Notes: generated by a model not told the origin, from the sequence alone. Counted from the stretch's first letter, positions 36,705 to 50,489 are shown. The stretch: DNA of 64,000 nt from Simplicispira suum (GCF_003008595.1 NZ_CP027669.1:2728001-2792000); one strand, 5' to 3'. Translations and numbers: made by a program.

Positions 36705-37278
36705 AGTGCAGCATCAAGGCGCCGCTGGTCTTGCTTTTGCCCGCGCGCGCCGGTGGGTTGCACAGGCCGCAGACGTAACCACGGTTCTCGTACAGCTCGG
36801 TGACAAACTGGCCCTTGCAGTCGCTGCATTGGGTGCGGGTGAGCATGCCGGCGTCGACAAACTTCACCAGGCGCCAGGCGCGGGTGAAAGACAGCAGGGG
36901 TTCTACCTGGGCGATCTCGATCTGCTCGTTGTAGAGCCGATAGGCTTTGGTGAGCAGTTCGACCGAGTCCAGCTCCATGCCCTTGCCCAGGTATTCGTAG
37001 ATGTTGAGGAACAGCGAGCTGTGGACGTTTTCCTGCCAGGTCAGGAACCAGTCGGTCGAGAACGGCAGCTGGCCTTTGGATGGCGACTTGCCCGCGATCT
37101 CCTTGTAGAGCCGGATCAGCCGCTCGTAGGACAGCGTGGTTTCCGATTCAAGCACCTGCATGCGTGCGCCCATGCCGATAAGCAGGGCAGCGCGTTCGAT
37201 CTGGCGCGATTCGTTCAGCACACTCTTGGGAGCGGCGCGCTTGGGGGTGCTGACGGTGGTGTCGGTCGTTGTGGTCAT
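36703..37278 (-). CDS. flhC: Flagellar master regulator subunit FlhC
   Basis: 191 residues. With FlhD it forms the FlhD4C2 complex that activates class II flagellar promoters. The zinc site is formed by Cys151, Cys154, Cys170 and Cys173 (CSDC and CGLC). Conserved segments include LNESRQIERAALLIGMGARMQVLE and LPFSTDWFLTWQENVHSSLFLNIY. It is 43 bases downstream of flhD and clearly cotranscribed. The C-terminal stop overlaps the edge of palindromic repeat copy 7. Confidence 0.96.
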   Translation of the reverse strand: MTTTTDTTVSTPKRAAPKSVLNESRQIERAALLIGMGARMQVLESETTLSYERLIRLYKEIAGKSPSKGQLPFSTDWFLTWQENVHSSLFLNIYEYLGKGMELDSVELLTKAYRLYNEQIEIAQVEPLLSFTRAWRLVKFVDAGMLTRTQCSDCKGQFVTELYENRGYVCGLCNPPARAGKSKTSGALMLH

Positions 37279-37321
37279 GGCGTTCTCTGTCAGGTGAGGT
37301 GGAGAGCGAAGGGCCGGTTGC

Positions 37322-37651
37322 TCAGAGCACTTCGGAGACGCGGCTGGCCATCAGGATGTTGGCGTGCAAGGTGTTGGTGGCTTCGTTGCCCACTTTGCGC
37401 GGCGTGTCGTGGTTGGTCAGCAGACCCCAGACCAGGCTGTCGTCCACGCGGAAGCTGCACAGCAAGGTGTTGCGCGACGCAATCTTCATCACCTGCGCCG
37501 CAGAGAGCGAAACCAGCAGGTCGGCCGCTTCTTCGTTGAGCCCGAGACGGAACACCGCCTCGGCCTTGTCCTGGCGGATCAGCGTCTGCGCCAGCATCAG
37601 GTAGGTCAGGTTGGCTTCGCGGATTTCTGCGAGCACTTGTTCGTGGTTCAT
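37322..37651 (-). CDS. flhD: Flagellar master regulator subunit FlhD
   Basis: 109 residues, the usual betaproteobacterial length. The body matches FlhD (EIREANLTYLMLAQTLIRQDKAEAVFRLGLNEEAADLLVSLSAAQVMKIA). It dimerises and joins FlhC. The ATG at 37651 has AAGGAAAG about 5 bases upstream. The 256 bases upstream (37652-37907) must contain its promoter; I see no certain sigma site there. No flagellar structural cluster is within the window. Confidence 0.96.
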   Translation of the reverse strand: MNHEQVLAEIREANLTYLMLAQTLIRQDKAEAVFRLGLNEEAADLLVSLSAAQVMKIASRNTLLCSFRVDDSLVWGLLTNHDTPRKVGNEATNTLHANILMASRVSEVL

Positions 37652-37873
37652 GGCACTTTCCTTTTCAGGTGGAGGGCACCTTGCATGCCTTATGCGTGCT
37701 TTGGTGATCCGGTGAAATGGATTGTGAAACGGGCCCAAAAGGAAATTAAGTCGGCGTCTGGCTGCGCGGCGCGTCTGGTTTCGGGAGGCCGTCTGTAGGT
37801 ATTTGCCTTACAAGCGGCGGCGTGCTCGGCCGGCAATGCACAGTGGAGCGCCCTGCTGCGTACCGGTGGGCAG

Positions 37874-37891
37874 GGACGCCAAAAGGCGTCC
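37874..37891. other. Hairpin upstream of flhD / downstream of hydrolase
   Basis: GGACGCC, AAAA, GGCGTCC with flanking GCAG/CTGC, in the 256-base gap 37652-37907. It could end transcription of the hydrolase at 37908 or lie in the long flhDC leader. No T-run follows on the minus strand. Confidence 0.5.
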
Positions 37892-37907
37892 TCTGCTGTG
37901 CACGGCT

Positions 37908-38741
37908 TTACACGCCTTGGTTCGAATCGATGGGTGCCAGAGTCGCCATGTTCAGCAGCGCAGCTTCCACCGCCGCCGCCGTGGTGTGCGGCTGCTCCAT
38001 GGGGAACAGGTGCGTTCCGTCGAGCATGCTCACGCGTCCACGCGCTATGCGGTTGGTCATGGCCATGCCCACCTGCTGCATCTCGACCGACGAGAGCCCG
38101 CCAATGAAGGCGGCCGGGCATGCGAGTGGGTGCTTGCGCAGCAGCGTGGCCAGGTTGTGTGGCAGCGTGTTGTAGATGGCCGTCTCCACCGCGCGGTCAA
38201 AGCGCAGAACCCGCTGTCCCTCGTGGTCTTCCAGGCCGTGCGCGATGTAGTCGCGCAGCACCTGCGGGTCCCAGAGCGCAAAGGCCTTCTTGCGCGCGAA
38301 ATGCTGCAGTGCTTCGTCGTCGCTGGCCCAGCGGTTGCGCCGCTGGCGGCTCACGCGGCCAGGGGACACCGCGCCCACCATTTGCGTGCGCTTGGCAACG
38401 CTCACCGCATTGGCCTTCCAGCCGCTGATCAGCGGCGAGTCCAGCATCAACACCGCGCGCGCCAGCTCTGGGTGCTGGGCGGCAGTCATCACGCTGACAA
38501 TGCCGCCCAGCGAATGGCCGACGAGAAACACCGGTTCGCCGTGCTCTTGCACTTGCGCCTGCGCAAAGTCGGCCAGTTGCTGCACCAGATGCGGCCAGTT
38601 GCTGGTGACGGGGTAGCGCGGATCGTGACCAAAGCGGTCGATAGCGCTCACCCTGAATCCGCGCGCGCGCAGTTGTTTGAACAGCACGCTGTAGGTGCCA
38701 CCCGGAAAGCTGTTGCCGTGGGAGAAAACGATGTGGGGCAT
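37908..38741 (-). CDS. Alpha/beta hydrolase
   Basis: 277 residues. Core features: the oxyanion region FSHGNSFPGGTY at 5-16, the nucleophile elbow GHSLGG near 88, and a C-terminal GTHLFPME that holds the catalytic histidine. A basic lid region (SPGRVSRQRRNRWASDDEAL) lies in the middle. Cytoplasmic, no signal peptide. The substrate is unknown; esterase, lactonase or dehalogenase-like activities are all possible. The start MPHIVFSHG at 38741 fits the family; an ATG at 38786 would add 15 residues. Confidence 0.88.
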   Translation of the reverse strand: MPHIVFSHGNSFPGGTYSVLFKQLRARGFRVSAIDRFGHDPRYPVTSNWPHLVQQLADFAQAQVQEHGEPVFLVGHSLGGIVSVMTAAQHPELARAVLMLDSPLISGWKANAVSVAKRTQMVGAVSPGRVSRQRRNRWASDDEALQHFARKKAFALWDPQVLRDYIAHGLEDHEGQRVLRFDRAVETAIYNTLPHNLATLLRKHPLACPAAFIGGLSSVEMQQVGMAMTNRIARGRVSMLDGTHLFPMEQPHTTAAAVEAALLNMATLAPIDSNQGV

Positions 38742-38822
38742 AGATAAGGAAAGGCGGGTGCGCCAGATGGAGGTCGCGCGGGTCATTGCGGCGCCTGAAA
38801 ACGGTGCGCCAGCCCAAGCGCC

Positions 38823-39653
38823 TCAGCGATCAAACGGGCCTGAAGTTTTGCGCAGTGGCTGGTAGCGGCAACCGGGCGCGTGCAGGGGCGACGCGCAGGT
38901 TTGCCTTTCTGCGTCCCAGTGCGGGCTCTCGATGGTGTCAAAGGCATTGCGCAATTCGGCACCCCAGCGGTCGTGCAGCATGCGAAAGTAGGGATTCCCT
39001 TCGTCAATGCACACGATTTTGTCGCTTTCGTAGCGGTTGTTTTCGTAAAGCACCATGTCCAGCGGCAGACCCACTGACAGGTTGGACTTGAGCGTGCTGT
39101 CCATGGACACCAGCGCGCATTTGGCTGCGTCGTCCAGGGATGTGTCGGGCGTGAGGATGCGGTCGAGCACCGGTTTGCCGTATTTCGACTCGCCGACCTG
39201 AAAGTAGGGCGTTTCGTCGGTGGCTTCGATGAAATTGCCTGCCGAATAGACTTGAAACAGACGCATTTGCTCGCCCCGAATCTGTCCACCCAGCACCAGC
39301 GACACGTTGAACTCGACGCCCGCCTGCCGGAGCGATTCGCCGTCGCGCTCGTGCACATTGCGCACGGCGCAGCCCAGTACGCGTGCGGCGTCGAACATGC
39401 TGTTGGCGTTCCAGATGGTTGTGGGTTCGCCGCAGTGCTCTTCGTCCACGATTTGCGTGGTTTGCAATGCCTCGCGCACCGACTGCGCAATCGACAGGTT
39501 GCCGGCCGACAACAGCACCAGGAAGCGGCTGCCCCGCTTTTCGTAGATCATCATCTTGCGAAACGAGCTGATCTGGTCCAGCCCGGCATTGGTGCGCGAG
39601 TCGGACAGGAACACCAGTCCGGCGTTGAGTTTGATGGCGACGCAATACGTCAT
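38823..39653 (-). CDS. Anbu: proteasome-beta-like Ntn-hydrolase
   Basis: 276 residues. After removal of Met the chain begins with Thr (Thr2), the expected N-terminal nucleophile; Asp18 in LSDSRTNAG and Lys33 in FRKM complete the proteasome-like catalytic set. The opening TYCVAIKLNAGLVFLSDSRTNAGLDQISSFRKM is diagnostic of Anbu, the 'ancestral beta subunit', which forms spiral assemblies. Anbu is usually encoded with an alpha-E (DUF403) protein, a circularly permuted ATP-grasp and a transglutaminase-like protein; none is adjacent here. About 30 extra residues at the C-terminus. Confidence 0.9.
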   Translation of the reverse strand: MTYCVAIKLNAGLVFLSDSRTNAGLDQISSFRKMMIYEKRGSRFLVLLSAGNLSIAQSVREALQTTQIVDEEHCGEPTTIWNANSMFDAARVLGCAVRNVHERDGESLRQAGVEFNVSLVLGGQIRGEQMRLFQVYSAGNFIEATDETPYFQVGESKYGKPVLDRILTPDTSLDDAAKCALVSMDSTLKSNLSVGLPLDMVLYENNRYESDKIVCIDEGNPYFRMLHDRWGAELRNAFDTIESPHWDAERQTCASPLHAPGCRYQPLRKTSGPFDR

Positions 39654-39721
39654 GAATGCAAATGGGCGAAGCGAAAGACCACAAAGTGTAGTGTCCCCTG
39701 CGGCGCGCTGCTGGCGCTTCT

Positions 39722-40966
39722 ATGATGGTCCGGATGCTTTCTACCCGTTCACTTGCCGTCCCGTCTTTGCCTTCGCACCTTGCTCCTGCTCTGCGCGCGG
39801 TGCTTTGTGGTGCTGTCCTCGCCCTGCTGGCGGCCTGTGGCGGCGGCAAAGACGACGATGAGGCCGCCGTCCAACCACCACCGCCCCCGGTCAACCCGGT
39901 GGGACGCGGCAGCTTCAAGGCCAGTGCGCCACTGGGCACTGTGGCGGCCACAGAAATCGCTGCCGCGCTGGCAGACGATGGCTCGCGGGTGCAGAACGCG
40001 GTGCCGCGTTATGCGGTGGCCTCCTGGCGACTCGAATACACGACCATCGACGCCGATGGCCGCGAAGTGCGGGCTTCCGGCCTGGTCAGCGTGCCGCAAA
40101 AGCCTGCGGGCAGCGCCAGCCCGGTGCTCAGCTACCAGCACGGCACCATTTTTCGTGACGAGGAAACGCCCAGCATGCACGCGGTGGCGGGCGAAGTGGC
40201 GGTGGTGCTGGCGTCGCTCGGCTATGTGGTGCTGGCGCCAGACTATGTCGGATTTGGCGTCTCTCGCGGCACGCCGCATCCGTATCTGCTGGCTGCGCCT
40301 ACCGCAGCCGCGGTCAATGACTTCATCACAGCGGCCACCTACTGGCGTGCTCTGAGCGGGGTGCAGGACAACGGCCAGCTCTTCCTGGCGGGCTACTCCG
40401 AAGGCGGCTACGCCACGATGGCAGCGCACCGTGAACTCCAGGCCACCGGCTCGCCGCATCTGGCCCAGTTGCGCATGGCCGTGGTCGGCGCCGGGCCGTA
40501 CGACGTGCAGACCACGCTCGATGGTTTGATTGACGTGGTGCGCGACAAGCAGCCGCTCCTGGGCGCGCTCATCAATCCGGGTTTCTTGCGCTATCTGGGC
40601 GGCAGTGTGCAGCGCGAGGTGCGTCGGGCCGTGCTGGGTCAGCTGATTCCGGGCGATGCCGACGTGGTCTACGACACGCGCTTTCTCGACAGCTTCTTTG
40701 CCGACGACACGCGCGCCATCGCGCAGAGCAGCAGCGTCCACGACTGGCGCCCGCAAGTGCCGGTGGCCATGTTCCATGGCCGGGACGACCAGACCGTTCC
40801 TTACGCCAGCTCGGTGAACACCCTGCAAGCCATGCGGAAACAGGGTGTGGGCGACCTGGTTTCGCTCACCGACTGCCAAGCCACGCCGGCAGGCCACATT
40901 CCTTGCGTGCCGCCGTTTGTGGAGTTCATGCTGGGGCGCGTTGGCGCCGTGGCGCAGGGCCTGTAG
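39722..40966 (+). CDS. Secreted lipase/esterase lipoprotein (secretory-lipase type)
   Basis: 414 residues. Signal peptide with lipobox LALLAAC followed by GGGKDDDEAAVQPPPPP, a surface-linker style tail. The alpha/beta-hydrolase core includes SYQHGTIF near 140, the nucleophile GYSEGG near 222, an aspartate in FHGRDDQTVPY near 355 and a histidine in PAGHIPC near 392. It matches the LIP-type secretory lipase/esterase family. The start may be ATG 39722, 39725 or 39734; none has a strong ribosome site. It ends 2 bases from the convergent pgm gene. Confidence 0.82.
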   Translation: MMVRMLSTRSLAVPSLPSHLAPALRAVLCGAVLALLAACGGGKDDDEAAVQPPPPPVNPVGRGSFKASAPLGTVAATEIAAALADDGSRVQNAVPRYAVASWRLEYTTIDADGREVRASGLVSVPQKPAGSASPVLSYQHGTIFRDEETPSMHAVAGEVAVVLASLGYVVLAPDYVGFGVSRGTPHPYLLAAPTAAAVNDFITAATYWRALSGVQDNGQLFLAGYSEGGYATMAAHRELQATGSPHLAQLRMAVVGAGPYDVQTTLDGLIDVVRDKQPLLGALINPGFLRYLGGSVQREVRRAVLGQLIPGDADVVYDTRFLDSFFADDTRAIAQSSSVHDWRPQVPVAMFHGRDDQTVPYASSVNTLQAMRKQGVGDLVSLTDCQATPAGHIPCVPPFVEFMLGRVGAVAQGL

Positions 40967-40968
40967 CT

Positions 40969-42633
<1,665 letters not shown>

Positions 42634-42636
42634 GGC

Positions 42637-44771
42637 CTACGACTTGGCTGTGTGGCGGTGCAGCTGCTCTTGCGCAGCGCGCACCACATGCGCGGCGTCG
42701 AATCCAAAATGCGCCATCACGTCCTTGCCCGGCGCCGACATGCCAAACGAGTGCATGTCCAGAATGGCCCCGTGCCGGCCCACGTACCGCTCCCAGCCCA
42801 GGCCCGAGCCCGCTTCTACCGAGACGCGCGCCTGCACCGCGTCGGGCAGCACGCTCTCTTGGTAGGCTGCGTCCTGGCGCTCGAACAGCTCCCACGACGG
42901 CATGCTGACGACACGGGCGCGCACCCCGTCCTTCTTCAGTTGCTCGAAAGCGGTGATGCACAGCGCCACTTCGCTGCCAGTAGCCAGCAGCAGAACGTCA
43001 GGCCTGCCGCCTTCGCAATCGGCCAGTACGTAGGCGCCTTGGGCCACGCCAGCCGCGCTTGCGTACTGCGTGCGGTCCAACGTTGGCAAGGCCTGGCGCG
43101 AGAGCACCAGGCTGGTCGGGCAGTCGCTCGTCTGCATGGCAATGCGCCAGGCTTCCACCGTCTCGTTCGCGTCTGCCGGGCGCAGCACGACCATGCCGGG
43201 CATGGCGCGCAGCGAGGCGAGTTGCTCGATCGGCTGGTGCGTGGGGCCGTCTTCACCCAGGGCAATCGAGTCGTGCGTCCACACATAGTTGACCGGCAGG
43301 CCCATCATGGCGGCCAGGCGCATTGCGCCGCGCGCGTAGTCGGTGAAGATCAAAAAACCCGCCCCAAACGGCCGCAGCCCGGCCAGCGCCATGCCGCTCA
43401 CGGCCGCGCACATGGCGTGCTCGCGGATGCCGAAGTGAAAGTTGCGTCCGGCGTAACCGCGAGCGTCGGCCCTCGCAGGCTCGCCGCTGTCTGCAAGCGA
43501 CCCTGGTTCGAAGACGCCGGCAAAGTCGAAGCTCAGCGTGGTTTTGGTCGAGGGCGCCAGGTCTGCCGCGCCGCCCAGCACCCAAGGCACCTGCTTGGCA
43601 ATCGCATTGAGCACCTTGCCCGCCGCGTCGCGGGTGGAGACGCCTTTGGCATTGGCTTCAAAGTTTGGCAATGCCGCGTCCCACCCTTCGGGCAGCATGC
43701 TGGCTTGCATGTGGGCAATTTGCAGCGCCAAGTCTGGGTACTGCGCCTGGTATTTTTTGAAGAGCGTCTTCCACGCTGCGTGCGCGTCTGCGCCACGCTG
43801 GCCGAACTGCGCTTGGAAATGCGTGGGCACTGCGTCCGGCACCAGAAACTTCGCATCCGGGTCCCAGCCGTAGAACTCTTTGGCGAGCCGCACTTCCTCC
43901 TCGCCAAGCGCTTCGCCGTGCGCTTCCTTGGTGTCCTGCTTGTGCGGCGCGCCATAGCCGATATGGCTTTGCACGACGATGAGCGTGGGCAGGCTCGGCG
44001 CAGTCACAAAGGTATTCAGGCAAGCCGAGAGCTGCTCGATCGCATTGGCGTCCTGCACATGCAGCACGCGCCAGCCATAGGCCTCAAAGCGCGCACCCAC
44101 GTCTTCGGTGAATGTGATGCCGGTGGCGCCTTCGATGCTGATGTGGTTGCTGTCGTAGATCCAGCACAGGTTGGCAAGCTGCAAATGGCCTGCCAGCGAA
44201 GCCGCCTCAGCGCTGACGCCTTCCATCATGTCGCCGTCGCTTGCCAGGGCGTACACCTTGTGGTCGAACAGCGAGAAGCCGGGCCGGTTGTAGGTGGCGG
44301 CCAGCCAGGCCTGCGCAATCGCCATGCCGACCGACGTGGCTACGCCCTGGCCCAGCGGGCCGGTGGTGGTTTCCACCCCGGTGGTCCAGCCGTGCTCGGG
44401 GTGGCCGGTGCAGCGGCTGCCGAGTTGGCGGAAGCTTTTGATCTCGTCGAGCGTGACTGGTTTCCCAAGCGATCCGGGTGCATCGTCCCCGCTGCCGGGC
44501 TGCACGTCGCAGAGGAACAGCAGGCCATAGAGCAGGGCGCAGGCGTGGCCCGGCGAGAGCACGAAGCGGTCCCGGTTCGGCCAGGCGGGCGCGTGCGGGT
44601 CGTAGCTCAGGTAGCGCTGCCACAGGCAGTAGGCCGTGGGCGCCGCGCCCATGGGCGTGCCGGGGTGGCCGGACTCGGCCTTTTGCACCATGTCGATGGC
44701 GAGCGTGCGCAGCGTGTTGATGCACAACTGGTCCAGCTTGGTGGCTGGCGCTGTTTTTGTCTCGGGGGCGG

Positions 44772-44775
<4 letters not shown>
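42637..44775 (-). CDS. tkt: Transketolase
   Basis: 712 residues, slightly long for the family. It transfers two-carbon units between sugar phosphates with thiamine diphosphate. Signatures: [12 protein letters not shown] near 33, [20 protein letters not shown] near 157 (ThDP motif GDG variant S-D-G-D), and [20 protein letters not shown] near 478. The start overlaps the pgi stop by 4 bases. In this operon it works with tal to run the non-oxidative pentose phosphate branch. Confidence 0.96.
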
Positions 44776-46447
<1,672 letters not shown>

Positions 46448-46451
<4 letters not shown>

Positions 46452-47539
46452 GGCTGTGATGTTCTGCCCAGTGGTTTCGCCTTGGCTTGCAGGTTTTCCA
46501 GCAGCTTGCTCCAGGACTGCGAAAACGACGCCGCCCCTTCGCGCTGCAATTGTTCGGCCAGAGCGTCCACGTCGACCCCTGCTTCGCGGCAGGCGGTAAC
46601 CGTGGCGTCGGCATCCCCGCCGTCGTTCCTCAGGTGCTGCTGGACCTTTCCATGGTCTGACAAGGCAAACAAGGTCTTTTCCGGCAAAGTGTTGATGGTA
46701 TCGGGCGCAGCCAGCGCCTCCACGTACAAGGTGTCGGGGGCCGCCGGGTCCTTGGTGCCGGTGCTGGCCCACAGCAGGCGCTGCACCTGCGCGCCGTCGG
46801 CGGCAAGGCGGTGCCAGCGCGACGAGGCCAGCAGCTCCCGGTAGGCGCGGTAGGTTTGCGCGGCCACCGCGATGCCCAGGCGGTTGTGCAGCGGCTCCGG
46901 CAGCGTCTTGTTGGCAGCCACGTCCCAGCGGCTGACGAAAAGCGAGGCGACCGAACGCACCTTTGTGTCCAGCCCTGCGGCGATGCGCCGCTCGATGCCG
47001 CGCAAATAGGCCTCTGCCGAAGCCTGGTACTGCGCCGCCGAGAACAGCAGGGTGACGTTGACCGGAGCGCCGGCAAAGATCGACTCTTCGATTGCCACCA
47101 CGCCTTCCGGGGTGCCCGGAATCTTGATGAACAGGTTCGGCCGGTCGGCCAACTGGTGCAGGTGCTTGGCCGCAGCGACCGTGCCCTGGGCGTCGTGCGC
47201 GAGCAGGGGCGATACCTCCAGCGACACCCAGCCGTCCATGCCATCGGTGGCGTCGAACGTCGGGCGAAACAGGTCGGCGGCGCGGCGCAGGTCGGCGATG
47301 GCCAGGTCGAAGAACAGCGCCTCCCCGGTCTGGCCCTTGGCACTGCCGCGTGCGATGGCCTCGTCGTAGGCGTCCGACTTGCCGATGGCATGCTCGAAGA
47401 TGGTCGGGTTCGAGGTCAGCCCGGTGATCGAATATTGCGTGATGTAGCGCGCCAGCGCGCCGCTGTCGATCAGCGGCCGCGTGATGTTGTCGAGCCACAG
47501 GCTCTGGCCCAGCTCGTGCAGTTGTTGGGTCGGGTTCAT
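46448..47539 (-). CDS. tal: Transaldolase (mycobacterial type)
   Basis: 363 residues. It transfers dihydroxyacetone units between sugar phosphates. The Schiff-base lysine lies in [18 protein letters not shown] near 140; the start [27 protein letters not shown] and [15 protein letters not shown] are typical of the longer transaldolase type found with glucose-6-phosphate isomerase genes. It overlaps zwf upstream and pgi downstream by 4 bases each, so the whole operon appears translationally coupled. Confidence 0.96.
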
Positions 47540-48963
47540 AGCGTGTCCTTTGCGTCAACGGCTTTCGCCATCGGGTTGTTCCAGCCGCCGTGCTGCGCCA
47601 TGAGCGCATCGGCGGCGGCGGGGCCCCAGCTGCCCTGTGGGTAGGGTGTTGCAGGGGCATGCTTGGTGAGCACCGGGTCGACCACGCGCCAGGCGGCCTC
47701 AATGGCGTTTTCGCTGGCGAACAAGGCCGGGTCGCCCGCCATGGCGTCGCCCAGCAGGCGTTCGTAGGGGCTTTGTTCGCCTGCCTCTTCTTCGGCCAGC
47801 ACCAGTTCTTTCTGCTCGCCGGTGAAGGCTTTGCCCGCACGTTTGACGCGCGCTGCCAGCGCGATCACCGAATGCGGCGAGAGGCGAAAACGCAGGTGGT
47901 TCACGTCGGTGCCACCGGAGACGGCGTCGTCAAACAGCCCGACTGGTGGGGGGTGTAGCCGCACCAGCACTTCGCAGGCGGTTGTGGGCAGGCATTTGCC
48001 GGAGCGCAAGAACCAGGGCACACCGGCCCAGCGCCACGAATCAATGTGCAGCCGCAGCGCGCAGAACGTCTCCACGTCAGAGTCTGCCGCCACCTGCGCC
48101 TCATCGCGGTAGCCTTCGTACTGGCCGCGCACCAGGTCGTCGGGGTTGAGCGGCCGTATGGCATTCAGGACCTGGAATTTTTCCGCCTGCACCGCGCTGA
48201 AGTGCTGGCCACCGGGCGGCTCCATCGCCAGCAGGGCGACGATTTGCAGCAAGTGGTTTTGCACCACGTCGCGCAGGCACCCGGCACTTTCGTAAAAACT
48301 GCCGCGCCCTTGCACGCCAAAACTTTCTGCCAAGGTGATCTGCACACTTTTGACATGCTGGCGGTTCCACAGTGGTTCCAGGAAGGCGTTGGCAAACCGG
48401 AAGTAGAGCAAGTTCATGATCGCTTCCTTGCCCAGGAAGTGATCAATGCGGTAGATGGCGTCGTCCGGGAACACTTCGCGCGCCACGGTGTTGAGGGCAC
48501 GGGCCGAAGCCAGGTCGCGGCCAAAGGGCTTTTCGATAATGACGCGGGCGTCTTTGGCAAGACCTGCGGCGCCCAGGCTGCGAATGACCACGGCGAACAG
48601 GGCGGGCGGAATGGCCAGGTAATGGGCGGGGCGCTTGGCGGCTCCCAGCGCTTTCTTCAGTGCATCAAAGGTCGCGCTTTCCTTGTAGTTGCCGCTGACG
48701 TACTGCAGCTGCGCGAGGAAGCTGTCCATTGCGTCGGCCTGGGCCGCGACGCCCGCCGCCTGCACGCTGGAGCGTGCACGCTCGCGAAACTCGTCCTGGC
48801 TCCAGGGCGACGAGGCCACGCCGATGACCGGCAGCTTCAGCTCGCCGCGCAAATGCAAGGCGTAGAGCGCCGGAAAAATCTTCTTGTGCGCCAGATCCCC
48901 GGTAGCGCCAAACACCACCAGAGCGTCGGCGTGGGTGTGTGGATGCGTGTCGGCCTCTGCCAT
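47536..48963 (-). CDS. zwf: Glucose-6-phosphate 1-dehydrogenase
   Basis: 475 residues. It oxidises glucose 6-phosphate to 6-phosphogluconolactone. The nucleotide-binding [19 protein letters not shown] starts near 16, [14 protein letters not shown] near 140 and the catalytic [22 protein letters not shown] near 170 are intact. A ribosome site GGGAGG lies about 9 bases before the ATG at 48963, and the gnd stop is one base upstream of the start. No pgl lactonase gene is in the cluster. Confidence 0.96.
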   Translation of the reverse strand: MAEADTHPHTHADALVVFGATGDLAHKKIFPALYALHLRGELKLPVIGVASSPWSQDEFRERARSSVQAAGVAAQADAMDSFLAQLQYVSGNYKESATFDALKKALGAAKRPAHYLAIPPALFAVVIRSLGAAGLAKDARVIIEKPFGRDLASARALNTVAREVFPDDAIYRIDHFLGKEAIMNLLYFRFANAFLEPLWNRQHVKSVQITLAESFGVQGRGSFYESAGCLRDVVQNHLLQIVALLAMEPPGGQHFSAVQAEKFQVLNAIRPLNPDDLVRGQYEGYRDEAQVAADSDVETFCALRLHIDSWRWAGVPWFLRSGKCLPTTACEVLVRLHPPPVGLFDDAVSGGTDVNHLRFRLSPHSVIALAARVKRAGKAFTGEQKELVLAEEEAGEQSPYERLLGDAMAGDPALFASENAIEAAWRVVDPVLTKHAPATPYPQGSWGPAAADALMAQHGGWNNPMAKAVDAKDTL

Positions 48964-48964
48964 G

Positions 48965-50002
48965 TCAATGTCCTCCCTTTGGCGTGGCGGGGCCGTCCTT
49001 TTCCACATGCCCGCCAAACTCGTGCCGCATGGCCGATTGCACGCGGTTGGCAAAGTCCGACTCGCCGCGCGAGCCAAAGCGGGCGTAGAGCGCAGCGCTC
49101 AGCACCGGTGCCGGCACCGCAGCGTCAATGGCGGCCTGCACCGTCCAGCGGCCCTCGCCGGAGTCCGACACACGCCCTGCGAAGCCATCGAGCTTGGGGT
49201 CGGCAACCAGTGCCTCGGCGGTCAGATCCAGCAGCCACGAGCCAATCACGCTGCCGCGCCGCCACAGTTCGGTGATTTCGGGCAGGTCGAGTGCGTACTG
49301 GTAATGCTCGGGGTGCCGCAGCGGCGTGGTCTCGGCGTCGACCGCGTGATCGCGTTTGCCAATATCGGCGTGGTGCAGGATGTTCAGCCCCTCGGCGTAG
49401 GCGGCCATGATTCCGTACTCAATGCCGTTGTGCACCATCTTCACAAAGTGCCCGGCGCCGTGCGGGCCGCAGTGCAGCCAACCGCGCTCGGCCGTGCCGC
49501 TGCCCGCCTTGCGGCCGGGCGTGGGGGCAATGGCGCCGGCGCCGGGCGCAAGTGTTTCGAAAATCGGGGCCAGGCGGCCCACCGTCTCTGCCTCGCCGCC
49601 CACCATCTGGCAGTAGCCGCGCGTGAGGCCCGCCACGCCGCCACTGGTGCCGACGTCGAGGTAGTGGATGCCCTTGGCCTGTAGCGCAGCGGCGCGGCGC
49701 AGGTCGTCGTGGTAGTACGAATTGCCGCCGTCAATCACGGTGTCGCCGGGGCTGAGCAGCGGCTGCAGATCGTCCAGCACACCATCGACCACAGCAGCCG
49801 GCACCATGAGCCAGATCGCGCGCGGCGCGCTGAGCGCAGAGACAAAATCTTGCAGGCTGGTGCTGCCCGTAGCGCCCAGGGCCACCAAATCCTTTGCAGC
49901 CTGCGGGTTGTGGTCGTGCACCACGCAATCGTGCCCGCCGCGCAGCAAGCGGGTGACCATGCTGGCCCCCATGCGTCCCAATCCAATCATTCCGAGCTGC
50001 AT
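48965..50002 (-). CDS. gnd: 6-phosphogluconate dehydrogenase, decarboxylating, short type
   Basis: 345 residues, the short form (the classical enzyme is about 470). It oxidises and decarboxylates 6-phosphogluconate to ribulose 5-phosphate. [28 protein letters not shown] gives the Rossmann site; the Asp-His at its end rather than Asn-Arg suggests NAD+ preference, as known for other short enzymes of this group. [19 protein letters not shown] near 117 and [22 protein letters not shown] near 185 are the catalytic segments. First gene of the operon; 203 bases upstream are gene-free and hold the promoter. Confidence 0.93.
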   Translation of the reverse strand: MQLGMIGLGRMGASMVTRLLRGGHDCVVHDHNPQAAKDLVALGATGSTSLQDFVSALSAPRAIWLMVPAAVVDGVLDDLQPLLSPGDTVIDGGNSYYHDDLRRAAALQAKGIHYLDVGTSGGVAGLTRGYCQMVGGEAETVGRLAPIFETLAPGAGAIAPTPGRKAGSGTAERGWLHCGPHGAGHFVKMVHNGIEYGIMAAYAEGLNILHHADIGKRDHAVDAETTPLRHPEHYQYALDLPEITELWRRGSVIGSWLLDLTAEALVADPKLDGFAGRVSDSGEGRWTVQAAIDAAVPAPVLSAALYARFGSRGESDFANRVQSAMRHEFGGHVEKDGPATPKGGH

Positions 50003-50152
50003 GCCATCGTCCTGTTCTTCCGCGTCGACTGGGGTTTTCTATGCGTTCGCAGCTGTCGTCGGCACGGGAAGGTGGGCAGTCAAACGTGGCAGCACCCGAG
50101 CGTGTGAGGGTTCAGGTGCGGCAACCATGCTAGACCTTGCACCAGCGCATGG

Positions 50153-50172
50153 CTGTCGGCCAAGACCGACAG
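50153..50172. promoter_or_regulatory. Inverted repeat upstream of gnd operon
   Basis: CTGTCGG, CCAAGA, CCGACAG: an exact 7-bp inverted repeat about 150 bases upstream of the gnd start, in the only gap before the operon. It could be an operator or the end hairpin of the small gene at 50206; no T-run supports the latter. Confidence 0.4.
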
Positions 50173-50205
50173 TGGCACTGCGCATGGGGGTTTGGCTTGT
50201 TGGGG

Positions 50206-50472
50206 CTAATCGGTTTCCCAGAAGGCTTCGATCAGATCGCCCTTGGCATCCAGCAGCCACCATTCGATCACCACGCCGCGCCGCCCCACGCCCAGAATGC
50301 CCAGCGCGCCGCGCGGGGCTGAACGGCTGGGGCAGCGCCAGAGCTGGTCGCCAGGCTGCGCGATGGCCAGCACCGCCTGGCGCACGCTGGCGGGCACTTC
50401 GGGGGCGTGCACGTCCACGGCCCGGTCTTCGTCGTCGGCTCGGCCTTCGGGCGGGTGGGCAGGTGCTGACAT
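50206..50472 (-). CDS. Hypothetical protein, 88 aa, downstream of restriction-modification gene
   Basis: 88 residues. The C-terminal half (LWRCPSRSAPRGALGILGVGRRGVVIEWWLLDAKGDLIEAFWETD) looks like a small beta-rich domain. No family recognised. It starts 17 bases after the restriction-modification gene on the same strand and may be cotranscribed, but the ribosome site is weak. It could be unrelated to defence. Confidence 0.55.
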   Translation of the reverse strand: MSAPAHPPEGRADDEDRAVDVHAPEVPASVRQAVLAIAQPGDQLWRCPSRSAPRGALGILGVGRRGVVIEWWLLDAKGDLIEAFWETD

Positions 50473-50489
50473 GCCGTTTGGTTTCTCAA

